The position numbers were made by a program, and so were the translations under genes. Shown one piece after another: positions 1-8,314 of a stretch of 19,068 nucleotides of DNA; position 1 is the stretch's first letter; each line of letters starts with the position of its first letter. Under the pieces are notes generated by a model that searched no databases, was not told the origin of the DNA, and saw nothing but the letters and a program-made list of their open reading frames with translations. The DNA comes from Clostridia bacterium (GTDB lineage Bacteria > Bacillota > Clostridia > Christensenellales > Aristaeellaceae), in assembly GCA_030526935.1 (NCBI GenBank), contig JAUNBY010000019.1, positions 1 through 19,068 on the forward strand, read 5' to 3'.

Positions 1-64
1 CGCATTGCGCGCCCGCCCGTATGTCATCAGCACGGCTTGCGGCCGACAGCGGGCGACGCATTGA

Positions 65-132
65 GAACGGCCAAACTGACGATCGGCCGCAAACCCGCAA
101 ATTACAGGCTGGCGGGGCACAATGCGCTCCCC
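65..132 (+). repeat. Dispersed repeat, copy 1 (inverted partner at the right end)
   Basis: About 62 of 68 bases match the reverse complement of 18997-19065, including a 34-base identical block (83-116). The left part has a small stem, CGGCC (69-73) with GGCCG (85-89), kept in both copies while the 11-base loop differs at three positions. That pattern suggests selection or recent spread of a structured element rather than a protein. The distal end resembles half of the palindrome GGGAGCGCA/TGCGCTCCC seen intact in copy 2. The repeat lies in an intergenic region and no transposase is present, so a non-autonomous or REP/MITE-like dispersed element is the likeliest reading. Confidence 0.75.
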
Positions 133-357
133 TACGGGTCGCTGGTGTTGTGGGTTTTTCCGTTGTGTGGAGCGATTGCTTGAATCGAACGAAAACCCTT
201 GCTGACAGTCAGTCCCGTCCGGCTATTCGATCAAGTTTCACTACGACGACGCCCGTAGGGATATCACAAGGGGAGGTTCCCCCCATGAACGCTAAGTTGA
301 TGACATCGCATCATAGGGAAGGGCATGAGGGGCACAATAAGCAGCGATACACTTTCC
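133..357. other. Intergenic stretch without a recognisable gene
   Basis: I see no coding region here. An open frame running through 21-377 has no ribosome binding site and crosses repeat copy 1, so it is not credible. CTACGGG (132-138) and CCCGTAG (251-257) form a loose inverted pair about 112 bases apart, and a short G-run/C-run hairpin sits near 270-284. The stretch may be the rest of a larger repeat element that includes copy 1. No clear intrinsic terminator for the leftward topB transcript was found. Confidence 0.4.
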
Positions 358-1026
358 TCATTCAGCGGCTTTTATAATTACGCCAAGGAGTCTCGCCAAA
401 TCGCAGGCTTGCCCGGCGGATACCTCGGCTCCTCTCAATTCCGACGCGCTTATATACGCCGCTAGCCTTATCCCGTCTATCTGGCATGTGCTTAAATCGG
501 TTCCGGCGAGGGGGAAGCCCATTATTTCGGCGCGGCTGAGGTCGCAGTTTTGAAAGGCTATGCTTTTAGGCTTGGCGTTGACGAACGAGGACTGATTGAG
601 GTCGCAATCCCGCCATACGACGCGTTGGAGCTTTGCCTGCGAGAAATTGGCGTAGGGCAGGGCGCAGTCGTCAAACGCGGCCTGCCTTATGCTCGCGCCG
701 TCAAAATTCACGCCGGTACCCCTGCATCCTTTAAAGGCGCATTTGGAAAATGTCGAACCCGCAAGGCGGGCGTTTGAAAAATCGCACATCTCAAACAGGC
801 AATCGACGAAGCTTATCCAGGTTATCTCGAAATCCGAGAACTCGCAGCGACTGAAGCGGCAACCTGAGAATTCCAGCCTCTCCCCCGCCATATCCGACAG
901 GCGTCCCTCGCAGAAAGACGCGCCGCATATCTCGTCGCCTTCGGCCAGAGCGAGTAAAGACACGCTATTCAAATCGCCCGGCTTCAGGTCATCCGCTATA
1001 TCCGGTTTGACTATCTGAAAAGACAT
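358..1026 (-). CDS. Pentapeptide-repeat protein, Qnr/MfpA-like
   Basis: A 222-residue protein in which residues of about 33-180 follow the five-residue pattern with Phe or Leu at the centre and Ala or Cys two places before it, for example SGCRF, SRCEF, EMCDF, SKCAF, YANFS and GTDLS. Such repeats fold into a right-handed quadrilateral beta-helix. Length and layout resemble Qnr proteins (about 218 residues), and the last segment (ACDLARLLGVII) could be the C-terminal helix used for dimerisation in that family. Qnr and MfpA mimic B-form DNA and act on type II topoisomerases; function here is inferred only. The ATG shares one base with the topB stop (TAATG), so translation is probably coupled. 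Many pentapeptide-repeat proteins have unrelated roles, so the topoisomerase link rests on context. Confidence 0.85.
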   Translation of the reverse strand: MSFQIVKPDIADDLKPGDLNSVSLLALAEGDEICGASFCEGRLSDMAGERLEFSGCRFSRCEFSDFEITWISFVDCLFEMCDFSNARLAGSTFSKCAFKGCRGTGVNFDGASIRQAAFDDCALPYANFSQAKLQRVVWRDCDLNQSSFVNAKPKSIAFQNCDLSRAEIMGFPLAGTDLSTCQIDGIRLAAYISASELRGAEVSAGQACDLARLLGVIIKAAE

Positions 1027-3203
1027 TACTTTTTATCGGCCTCCATCCACTTTTTAAGCTGATCCGCCATGCTCTGGTTGAGCGGCGCGCTCTTTTGCTC
1101 GCGCATATACCTGTCTACGTCGCGCTTGCCCGCTCCGGCGTTGGCGCGGCGCTCCTTGAAGGCTGACAGCTTTTCGCGATACCCGCATACGCAGGCGAAC
1201 ATCTGCTTGTCGCCCTCGCCGCGCAATTCCATCTTCTTGAAGCAGTTCGGGCAGCGGGCGTTCGTAGTCTGCGTCAGGTGCATCCTGTAGCCGCATTCGC
1301 GATCGGGGCAAACGAGCATATCCCCCTTCTTCCCCTTCACCGACAGGAGCAGCTTTCCGCACTCGGGACAGGGTGTGCGCGTCTGGTTATCGTGAATATA
1401 CTGCGCGGTGCTGGCCTTGACCTCGTTTACGAGCTTCGTCGCGTATGAGCGTATTTCCTTTATAAAGGCAAAGTCCTTATCCGCTCCGGAGGCAATCAGG
1501 GCGAGCCTGTCCTCCCATTGCGCCGTAAGCGTCGCGCTTCTCAGATCGGAAGGCGCAAGCCCTATAAGCTGTATGCCCTTGGATGTCGGGGAAATCTCCT
1601 TGCCAGTCCTCTGCATGTAAAAGGCGTTAAACAGCTTTTCGATTATATCGGCCCTGGTAGCCGGAGTGCCCAGCCCCTTTGTCTCGGCCAGTATCTTATT
1701 GAGCGCCCTGTCGTTTGCGTTGGGATGCTCCATGGCGTAAAGGAGCGTGGCTTCGGTATATCTCGCCGGCGGAGTCGTCTTGCCGATTGCGAGCTTCGCA
1801 TCCCGGACTTTGAGTTTATCCCCCTTTTTCAGGGCGGGTATGGCCTGCTCGCGGTCGTCGTCCTCGTCGGCGTTTTCATCGTCGGGTATAATGGAAGCGC
1901 CGTAGGCGGCCTTCCAACCGACGGATTTAACGGTCTTTCCCCGGGCGGTGTACTTATCTCCCGCTATGTCTATCGTAAGCTTTACCTCCTCATAGGCAAA
2001 CGCGGGGAGCATGATGGCGAGAAAGCGCCTTACCACCAGATCGTATATATTCTTTTCAGGCCCCGTCAAAAGCGAAGGCTCTACCGGTTCTTCCGTCGGA
2101 ATTATAGCGTGGTGGTCGGTGACCTTCGATGCGTTTACGGCGGCGGAAGTGTTTATGGGTCTGTTCGCGAGTATCTGCTTGGCTATGTCGCGATATTGCC
2201 CGTAGGCGACGGCCTTTAAGCGCTCCGGGAAGGTATTGGCGACGTCTCCCGTCACATACCTCGAATCCGTGCGCGGATAGGTCAGCGCCTTGTGGCGTTC
2301 GTAAAGCGCCTGCATTATGTCGAGGGTTTCCTTGGCCGAATACGCGTATTTTTTATTTGCGTCGCGCTGCAATTCCGTAAGGTCATAAAGCTGAGGCGGC
2401 GGCGTCTTTTTAAGGGCGCTTGAAATATCTGTCACCGTGCCCGTCGAACCCATGGCCTTTTGCCTTATCGCCTCGGCTGTTTGCTGATCGTATATGCGCG
2501 AGGAATTTTTTGCGTCCCTGCGAGTGGCGCTGAATCCGTCAAACGCCGCCGTCACCGCCCAATAGGGCTTTGGCGTAAACGAGCGAATCTCCTTTTCCCT
2601 TTCGACGACGAGCGCCAGCGTCGGCGTCTGAACGCGACCCGCGGAAAGCTGGGCGTTGAAGCGGCAGGTAAGCGCCCTGGTTACGTTCAACCCGACGAGC
2701 CAGTCCGCCTGACTTCGAGCCTGAGCGGATTTGAACAGATTGTCGTACTCGCTCGCCGGGCGCAGGTTCTGAAAGCCCTCTTTTATCGCCTTGTCGGTCT
2801 GAGACGATACCCAGAGGCGCTTTGTAGGTTTATTCCAGCCGGCCTTTATCATAATCCATCTGGCGACCAGTTCGCCTTCGCGTCCGGAGTCGGTGGCGAT
2901 GACCATATCCACTACATCGGCGCGCTTCATCAGATCCCTGACTACGCGAAACTGCTTCGAGGTTTCGGGGATGACCTTAAGCCTCATGTTCTCCGGGAGC
3001 ATTGGCAAATCGAGTATATTCCACTTTTCGTACTTTTTATCGTATTCCTCGGGTTCGGCGAGCGTCACAAGGTGCCCAAGCGCCCATGTAACTATATAGT
3101 TTTCGCCTTCGAGACAGCCCTCCGCGCGCCTGGAGCATTTGAGCACCCTCGCCAGTTCCTTGCCGACGGAAGGTTTTTCCGCTAAAACCAAAGTTTTTTT
3201 CAT
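1026..3203 (-). CDS. topB: DNA topoisomerase III (type IA)
   Basis: A 725-residue type IA topoisomerase, which passes single strands through a transient break and resolves linked or recombining DNA in the cytoplasm. The N-terminal TOPRIM domain shows AEKPS (Glu9) and ATDSGREGE (about 103-111). The catalytic tyrosine is Tyr309 in TYPRTDSRY, and SAGRVQTPTL (about 188-197) is a family motif. The C-terminus carries Cys-rich zinc-ribbon modules (CPECG; CPDRECG; CPNC; CVCG) and a basic tail. Length fits Firmicutes TopB. The second TOPRIM position is Ser-Gly rather than the Asp of the ATDADREGE form. The ATG has GAAAGGG seven bases upstream and a consensus promoter 35 nt further up. The stop overlaps the start of the pentapeptide-repeat gene, so the two form an operon. 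Confidence 0.97.
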   Translation of the reverse strand: MKKTLVLAEKPSVGKELARVLKCSRRAEGCLEGENYIVTWALGHLVTLAEPEEYDKKYEKWNILDLPMLPENMRLKVIPETSKQFRVVRDLMKRADVVDMVIATDSGREGELVARWIMIKAGWNKPTKRLWVSSQTDKAIKEGFQNLRPASEYDNLFKSAQARSQADWLVGLNVTRALTCRFNAQLSAGRVQTPTLALVVEREKEIRSFTPKPYWAVTAAFDGFSATRRDAKNSSRIYDQQTAEAIRQKAMGSTGTVTDISSALKKTPPPQLYDLTELQRDANKKYAYSAKETLDIMQALYERHKALTYPRTDSRYVTGDVANTFPERLKAVAYGQYRDIAKQILANRPINTSAAVNASKVTDHHAIIPTEEPVEPSLLTGPEKNIYDLVVRRFLAIMLPAFAYEEVKLTIDIAGDKYTARGKTVKSVGWKAAYGASIIPDDENADEDDDREQAIPALKKGDKLKVRDAKLAIGKTTPPARYTEATLLYAMEHPNANDRALNKILAETKGLGTPATRADIIEKLFNAFYMQRTGKEISPTSKGIQLIGLAPSDLRSATLTAQWEDRLALIASGADKDFAFIKEIRSYATKLVNEVKASTAQYIHDNQTRTPCPECGKLLLSVKGKKGDMLVCPDRECGYRMHLTQTTNARCPNCFKKMELRGEGDKQMFACVCGYREKLSAFKERRANAGAGKRDVDRYMREQKSAPLNQSMADQLKKWMEADKK

Positions 3204-3244
3204 ATATATTCCCTTTCGGATATTGTTCTCACTGATCTACCGCC

Positions 3245-3273
3245 ATTATACATTATTCCGCGAAGATTATCAA
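3245..3273 (-). promoter_or_regulatory. Sigma-A promoter of topB
   Basis: Read on the minus strand: TTGATA (3273-3268), a 17-base spacer, and a perfect TATAAT (3250-3245). Predicted start near 3238 gives a leader of about 35 nt with the GAAAGGG ribosome binding site at 3217-3211. Confidence 0.85.
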
Positions 3274-3291
3274 CACGTCTGTTTCGACGAG

Positions 3292-3323
3292 GCGCCTGAC
3301 ATTCGCGCAATGCCTTCAGGCGC
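3292..3323. repeat. Small inverted repeat upstream of topB
   Basis: GCGCCTGA (3292-3299) and TCAGGCGC (3316-3323) form a perfect 8-bp stem with a 16-base loop, just upstream of the topB -35 box. There is no T-run on either side, so it is not a good terminator. It could be an operator or part of a small plus-strand RNA ending at the 3362-3399 hairpin. Confidence 0.4.
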
Positions 3324-3361
3324 GGTCATGTCCGTAGTCATATGGCGTCGCCGATATAATT

Positions 3362-3399
3362 GGGACTGTCTCAATACGCAATCGAGACAGTCCCTTTTT
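3362..3399. terminator. Intrinsic terminator hairpin between ABC operon and topB
   Basis: GGGACTGTCTC (3362-3372) and GAGACAGTCCC (3384-3394) form a perfect 11-bp stem with an 11-base loop, followed by TTTTT on the plus strand. Its place 37 nt past the last ABC gene fits termination of that leftward operon. On the minus strand, however, the tail is AATTATAT rather than a T-run. No plus-strand gene precedes it. It may work in both directions or end an unannotated plus-strand RNA. Confidence 0.7.
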
Positions 3400-3430
3400 C
3401 AACGTTCCATCATTTCGCGCGGTCTCTCCC

Positions 3431-4687
3431 CTACGCTTTTCCCGCCTCGCGTATGGCGTTCTCGGGTCTGGCTTTGCGCTTGCCCGACCATGCGTGCATG
3501 ACGAGAGCCAGGGCTATGACGCCGTAGCAGATGAACACGCGGAAGTATTCGCCTATCTGCGCGTCGCCGAACAGGTTCTTGCCCGCGGCGGGCGCGACGA
3601 TGAACAGCATGTGGAAAAGTATACAGCCCAATATGGCCTGAGCGTTGGTGGCCTTTACTATGGACGCGCCGCCCACGAGTATGGCAGCTCCCGCGTAGAG
3701 GCCTACCTGTTCGTGCGCGCCATAGGTCTGAAACAATCCCATGTTCTGAACGAATATCAAATGTCCCCAGCCCGCGAACACGGTCGATATCATTATGGCG
3801 ATTATGCGCACGCGGTCTACGTTTATGCCCGAGGCGTTGGCGACGGTTCTGTTTTGTCCCACGGCGCGGAACTGCTGGCCGAGCCTCGTCTTCATTATCG
3901 CGACGTTGAACAGGCACAGCAGGCCGATTATAAGAAACGTCACCATGGGTACGTTCACCATCGTGAAGCAGTTGGCCACGGCGGGTATCTGGTAAAGCGC
4001 GCATATAATCACAAGCGACGCCATGCGTATGACGAACTTTTTGGTTGTGATGGACTTGCGTATGAGCATTATCACGAACAAAACCGCGAGCACACCGCAG
4101 AAAACGTAAAGCGCCGGGCCGAACGACAGCTGCCATATTCCGTCTATAGCGTACTTTATACCGTAGCTATGGCTCAAATCTATGGTGTTTGCGACGCCGG
4201 TCGAACCTTTGATGACGAGGCCGGGGGAATTGAGCGGTATCAGGTTTCCGAATATGAACAGGAACAGCAACTGATAAAGTCCGTTGGCGAAAAAACCCAA
4301 TATCATGCCGCCTATCATTTCCTGACCCTTCATCTTGTTGAGAAGCTTGCCGATAAGAAAACCGAATATTCCGGCGATTGGAAGCGTGAAAAGCATAGCC
4401 GAGAGAAAGCCGCCAATGCCGGGTATCTGCCACTCCGTAATCCACAGGGCGGCTATCTGGGCAGCCATGGCGCCTATGGTGATGGCGAAGTTAATGCCCA
4501 TTCCGGCGATTATGGGTATGATGAGCGACAATACGATAAAGGCGTTTCTGGTTAGCCTTCCGAACAGCTCAAACATCACGTAGGACAGCGTTTGCCCTGA
4601 GTAGATAAAAGACACGACGCACAGTATGACAAACATCACGGTGACGGCGTTCTTGCGCAGGAAATCACCTATATCAAACTTACGCAC
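3431..4687 (-). CDS. ABC importer permease (BPD_transp_2 family), second of two
   Basis: About 418 residues, almost all hydrophobic, with roughly 8-10 predicted membrane helices. It carries the cytoplasmic-loop signature of sugar/nucleoside-type permeases, AVGQNRTVANASGINVDRVR, which contacts the ATPase. It would form the channel together with the other permease (4680-6557). The GTG at 4687 is chosen because GGAGGTGA ends five bases before it and it gives an 8-base overlap with the upstream stop (GTGCGTAA), a typical coupling arrangement. A GTG at 4696 would lie within that ribosome binding site. Substrate is unknown; DUF3798-linked transporters have no established ligand that I know of. This is the last gene of the operon, followed by a hairpin at 3362-3399. 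Confidence 0.9.
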   Translation of the reverse strand: MRKFDIGDFLRKNAVTVMFVILCVVSFIYSGQTLSYVMFELFGRLTRNAFIVLSLIIPIIAGMGINFAITIGAMAAQIAALWITEWQIPGIGGFLSAMLFTLPIAGIFGFLIGKLLNKMKGQEMIGGMILGFFANGLYQLLFLFIFGNLIPLNSPGLVIKGSTGVANTIDLSHSYGIKYAIDGIWQLSFGPALYVFCGVLAVLFVIMLIRKSITTKKFVIRMASLVIICALYQIPAVANCFTMVNVPMVTFLIIGLLCLFNVAIMKTRLGQQFRAVGQNRTVANASGINVDRVRIIAIMISTVFAGWGHLIFVQNMGLFQTYGAHEQVGLYAGAAILVGGASIVKATNAQAILGCILFHMLFIVAPAAGKNLFGDAQIGEYFRVFICYGVIALALVMHAWSGKRKARPENAIREAGKA

Positions 4688-6557
4688 GAGCCTCACCTCC
4701 AGACTTTGTAAGCGCGTAGAGTATAATGCCGTTGGATATGAGAATCCTCATGGTCTCCGATATGGTCGACTGCGGAACCAGCACGTTAGCCACCGGCATA
4801 CCCAGCGTTAAAACGCCCTGGAACAGGAAGGTTCCAACGATTACGTGGCTTATCTTGCAGTGGGTCGTGCTCGCGCCGCCTATGAGTATGGCGCTGGCCG
4901 CGATGAAACCCATCTGGCGGGGAGCGGTGTATATCTGCATGAAGCCGTAGCTTTGCGAATAGACGATTATACCTATTGCGCCCAGAACCGTCGAGAGCAC
5001 GGTTCCAATGATCCTCATCTTATCGACGTTTACGCCCGTAGCGGCGGCGAATCTGGGATTGCTGCCCGCGGCGCACATGGCGACGCCCGTGCGCGAGCGG
5101 GAGAAAAGCCATACCAGCAAACAGCAGACCGCCACAAACAGCAACAGTCCCGTAGGCACCGTAAACGAGCCTATCTGGAAGTCCCACAGATCGTCCAAAA
5201 TATGCCTGTAGGTATTGCCAAGCGTAAACGTGTTTCTAAGGCCCATTCCAAGCGGCCAGCGTATCTCAAGCGACTTAAACGGCAATACCGTCCACGCTAT
5301 ACACATAAGCGACACTATGGAGTAACCTACATATGTCGTGACCGACATCTCGCTGCCCTTCAGCTTGTTGAGAAGAAGCGCGTACAGATAGCCCCATATC
5401 GCCGCGATTAGGGAACCTACGACTATCGAGAATATAAAGCCCTCGGTATAGCGGATGTTGAATTCGATTGACATGACGCCCGCGAGAAGTCCCGCGAGTA
5501 TTCCTATGGGAAGACCCAGGTTGAGGCTTATTCCGCACTGTATGCCCGGAACCATCGCCAGAACCATGACGGCGTTCATGCCAAAGCGCACGACGGAGTT
5601 TGAAAGAAGCGTCGGTAGCGACAGATCGTATATTACCGCCAGCACGCACAGCGCGACGAAGAACATGCCGATTATAATGCGGGGAATGCCCAACTTCTTT
5701 GAGAGCGTCTGATAGAACAATATCAGAAGCGCCAGTATGAAAAGAGCGAAGCCCATGGTCATTATGTCGTCGCCGTAGCGGATTATCCACGCCGTCGTCG
5801 TCCTGTCGCCCAATACCGCCACTCCGCCATTCTGGGCGTAGCGGTCGTACTGCGAGGTGTAGTCGTCGTCGGGCTGGCTGATTATCGTCTCGACGGTATC
5901 CTGAAGCGTCAATATCGCCGCGTCGTCGAGCGCGGTATATACCTTTTTAAGTTCTTCGCCCAGTGCCAGATACTTTTCATCGGCTATGGCGCGAAGGCGG
6001 TTCATTTCCTCGGTCGCCACAAAGCCCGAAAGATCGACGGAGGATTCCTGCGTCAATTCAACGTCCAGATCGCTTATTTCCTCGCCCGAGGCTATGATTT
6101 CTTCCTCGGCGGAGTCGGTCGATTCGTTGGCGACGGTCGCGGCGTATGCCGCCTGGTCGAGCTGCTGCTGAGCGTAATAGGCGGCTATGGCCTTTTCGCT
6201 TTCGGCCACCGGCTCGTAAAGACCCGTTACGTCCGTTTCATCGTAGTCGATAAGGTTGGCGGACGAATTGGCCCGCGTCTCCTCCTCGGCTCTGGCCACG
6301 GCTTCGCGTATCTCGGCCATGCCGCCGCCCTCGGCCCTTACCCTCTGGGTGGCCTCCTGACGGGCTATCGCGACGTAGGATTCTATTGCGCCCGCGCCGG
6401 TTGCGTCGAGCACGGCCCTTACGCGCATATCCTCGAGTATTTGCGTACCTTCTTCGGAATCGCGGCGGCCCATGCCGTTAACGCCCAGTACCACGACGGC
6501 GACCGCGACTATGGCAATGATTATCGCAATTATCCTTTGAGCTGTTCCCTTGCACAT
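4680..6557 (-). CDS. ABC importer permease with a large extracytoplasmic insertion
   Basis: A 625-residue permease. Residues 9-27 form a first membrane helix. Residues of about 28-262 are hydrophilic, rich in Ala, Glu and Asp and probably mostly helical. From 264 on, a BPD_transp_2 permease core runs to the end, with the ATPase-contact loop AAGSNPRFAAATGVNVDKMR near residue 500. Ordinary members have about 300-420 residues, so the excess is the N-terminal segment, which the membrane topology places outside the cell if the short N-terminus is inside. It starts one base after the ATPase stop with AAGGAGGG inside the end of the ATPase gene, and its own stop overlaps the next permease. Role of the insertion is unknown; docking or tethering of the binding protein is a guess. 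Confidence 0.9.
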   Translation of the reverse strand: MCKGTAQRIIAIIIAIVAVAVVVLGVNGMGRRDSEEGTQILEDMRVRAVLDATGAGAIESYVAIARQEATQRVRAEGGGMAEIREAVARAEEETRANSSANLIDYDETDVTGLYEPVAESEKAIAAYYAQQQLDQAAYAATVANESTDSAEEEIIASGEEISDLDVELTQESSVDLSGFVATEEMNRLRAIADEKYLALGEELKKVYTALDDAAILTLQDTVETIISQPDDDYTSQYDRYAQNGGVAVLGDRTTTAWIIRYGDDIMTMGFALFILALLILFYQTLSKKLGIPRIIIGMFFVALCVLAVIYDLSLPTLLSNSVVRFGMNAVMVLAMVPGIQCGISLNLGLPIGILAGLLAGVMSIEFNIRYTEGFIFSIVVGSLIAAIWGYLYALLLNKLKGSEMSVTTYVGYSIVSLMCIAWTVLPFKSLEIRWPLGMGLRNTFTLGNTYRHILDDLWDFQIGSFTVPTGLLLFVAVCCLLVWLFSRSRTGVAMCAAGSNPRFAAATGVNVDKMRIIGTVLSTVLGAIGIIVYSQSYGFMQIYTAPRQMGFIAASAILIGGASTTHCKISHVIVGTFLFQGVLTLGMPVANVLVPQSTISETMRILISNGIILYALTKSGGEARA

Positions 6558-6558
6558 G

Positions 6559-8160
6559 TCACGCGCCCTCCTTCCCGGATTTATCGGGCTTTATGCCGGA
6601 CATCGCCAAGCCGAAATCGGCGTTGGAGCTGTCGCTTGAGAGTATATCAACCACGACGCCCTCGGACACTATGGCTATGCGCTTGCAGATGCTGCGCAAT
6701 TCCTGAAGCTCCGAGGAAACCATGACTATGGTCAGGCCGTTTTCGCGGTTGAGCCTGTCGAGAGTTTCCAAAACGAGCTTCTTGGCGCCTATGTCTATGC
6801 CCCTCGTAGGCTCTGAGACGAACAGGAATCGGGGCTTCATGACCAGCGCCCGGGCTATGCAGACCTTTTGCTGGTTTCCTCCGGACAGCGTTCCCGTGTG
6901 CTGCGCGGGGGACGTGCAGCGTATGTCCAGTTCCTTTATCATCTCGCGGGCGATTTCATGTATCTTTCCCGAATCCTTCAACGTCATGGGGCCGAACTTA
7001 TGAAGGAACTCGCCGTTGACCTGCATGGCGTTGAAGACGATGTTGTCCTCTATGGACTGATTCAGCAATAATCCTACGCCTCTTCTGTCCTCCGATACCA
7101 TGGCCATGCCGCTTTTAAGCGCGTACAGCGGGTCGTTGAGCTTGAACTTTTCGCCGTTGAACGTCACGTTGCCCGTCGCGTGGCAAAGTCCCATAATGCC
7201 GTTTGGTATGCCTATTTTTCCCTGTCCGGCCAGTCCGCCGATTCCCAATATCTCGCCCTCGTAAACCTCGAGGGAAACGCCCTTGACGTCCTCTCCGGGC
7301 ATATCGACCACGAGGTTTTCGATGGACAGCATTACCTTGTCGCTCAAAACGCTGTCGCGCGCCTTATACCTCTCGCCGCTCTCTGTGCGCCCTATCATGA
7401 GCTCCGCCAGTTCGACGATATTGGTCTTTGAGGTTTCGCGCACGGCGGCAAGCTTGCCGTCGCGCAATATGGTAATCGAGTCCGACGCCGCGATGACCTC
7501 GTCGAGCCTGTGCGTTATGAATATTATCGCGATGCCGCTGTCGGCTATCTGTTTCATTACCTTTATAAGCTGATCGGCCTCCGATTCCGTAAGCACGGCG
7601 GTAGGCTCGTCGAACACCAGTAGCTTTATGCCGGTTTTATCGATTTCGCGCGCGATTTCCACAAATTGCATATATCCAACCGGCAATCCGCTTACCAGAG
7701 TAAATTCCTCAATTGACATTCCCACGCTGTCAAGCGCGGTTCTCGCGTCTGTCGCCATTTTCGACATTTCAAGCGTCTCGAGCTGTTTTCCCACAATCTT
7801 GCTCGCGAGGTTAGGCCTTGTTATTTCCCGGTTGAGTTTTATATTCTCCGTTATGGTAAAGCCGGGTAAGAGCATGAATTCCTGATGCACCATGCCGATA
7901 CCTTTTTGCATCGCGTCGTGGGGAGAGAGTATATGCGTCTTTTCCCCGCCGAGCAATACCTGTCCGTCATAGCCGCCGGTCGAGTGTATGACCGGCATTC
8001 CAAACAGCACATTCATCAGCGTGCTCTTGCCCGCGCCGTTTTCGCCAAGCAGGGCGTGAATCTCGCCTGGGCGAACCTTTAAGGTTACGTCCTCCAAAAC
8101 GACATTCTCGTCGTAGCGCTTGGTAATGTTATTCATTTCCAGCACATATTCGGCGCTCAA
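6559..8160 (-). CDS. Two-domain ABC importer ATPase (RbsA/MglA/YufO-like)
   Basis: A 533-residue fused ATPase that would power the two permeases. The first nucleotide-binding domain has a good Walker A (GENGAGKS, 39-46), Walker B (LLVFDEP, 180-186) and switch His217, but its signature is degenerate (LPVGYMQ, about 159-165). The second domain has a poor Walker A (GLAGQGKIGI, about 309-318), a good signature (LSGGNQQK, 425-432) and Ser449 in place of the Walker B Asp (FVSEPTRG). One composite ATP site (Walker A/B of domain 1 with signature of domain 2) therefore looks intact, and asymmetry is common in this family. The start is TTG, supported by GAGGAGG seven bases upstream. It is separated from the binding-protein gene by 213 nt of hairpins. 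Confidence 0.93.
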   Translation of the reverse strand: MSAEYVLEMNNITKRYDENVVLEDVTLKVRPGEIHALLGENGAGKSTLMNVLFGMPVIHSTGGYDGQVLLGGEKTHILSPHDAMQKGIGMVHQEFMLLPGFTITENIKLNREITRPNLASKIVGKQLETLEMSKMATDARTALDSVGMSIEEFTLVSGLPVGYMQFVEIAREIDKTGIKLLVFDEPTAVLTESEADQLIKVMKQIADSGIAIIFITHRLDEVIAASDSITILRDGKLAAVRETSKTNIVELAELMIGRTESGERYKARDSVLSDKVMLSIENLVVDMPGEDVKGVSLEVYEGEILGIGGLAGQGKIGIPNGIMGLCHATGNVTFNGEKFKLNDPLYALKSGMAMVSEDRRGVGLLLNQSIEDNIVFNAMQVNGEFLHKFGPMTLKDSGKIHEIAREMIKELDIRCTSPAQHTGTLSGGNQQKVCIARALVMKPRFLFVSEPTRGIDIGAKKLVLETLDRLNRENGLTIVMVSSELQELRSICKRIAIVSEGVVVDILSSDSSNADFGLAMSGIKPDKSGKEGA

Positions 8161-8188
8161 TTGTTTTCCTCCTCAATACTTCGGCAAA

Positions 8189-8214
8189 ACGGCTGACGAT
8201 AAGAAGCAAGCCGT
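8189..8214 (-). terminator. Weak hairpin just before the ATPase gene
   Basis: On the minus strand ACGGCT (8214-8209) pairs with AGCCGT (8194-8189), loop 14, followed by three further T residues. The stem is short, so it would at most cause partial termination before the ATPase gene. Confidence 0.3.
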
Positions 8215-8247
8215 CCTGACAGTTTAGGGCATCAATAGATTCGCCCC

Positions 8248-8295
8248 GGGCGTTCTTTTAAATGACCTGACAATCGTTCATTTAAAAGAACGCCC
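8248..8295. repeat. Perfect 18-bp inverted repeat (mRNA hairpin)
   Basis: GGGCGTTCTTTTAAATGA (8248-8265) is the exact reverse complement of 8278-8295, with a 12-base loop. It lies in the ABC transcript between the binding-protein and ATPase genes. Such a strong structure without a T-run could block 3' exonucleases and stabilise the binding-protein part of the mRNA, which is needed in excess over the membrane parts. It could also be the remains of a small mobile repeat. Confidence 0.85.
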
Positions 8296-8314
8296 AGGCA
8301 CATCCGCACACCAT

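Noticed and set aside
21..377. 118-codon plus-strand open frame at the left edge
   Set aside because: It runs through the dispersed repeat, which also occurs at the other end, and has no ribosome binding site.
1518..3185. Long plus-strand open frames opposite topB
   Set aside because: They overlap a full-length, well-conserved topB and have no ribosome binding site or recognisable domain.
3494..4555. 353-codon plus-strand open frame opposite the second permease
   Set aside because: It is antisense to a clear membrane permease, has no ribosome binding site, and its His/Tyr/Arg-rich composition is typical of a frame opposite hydrophobic codons.
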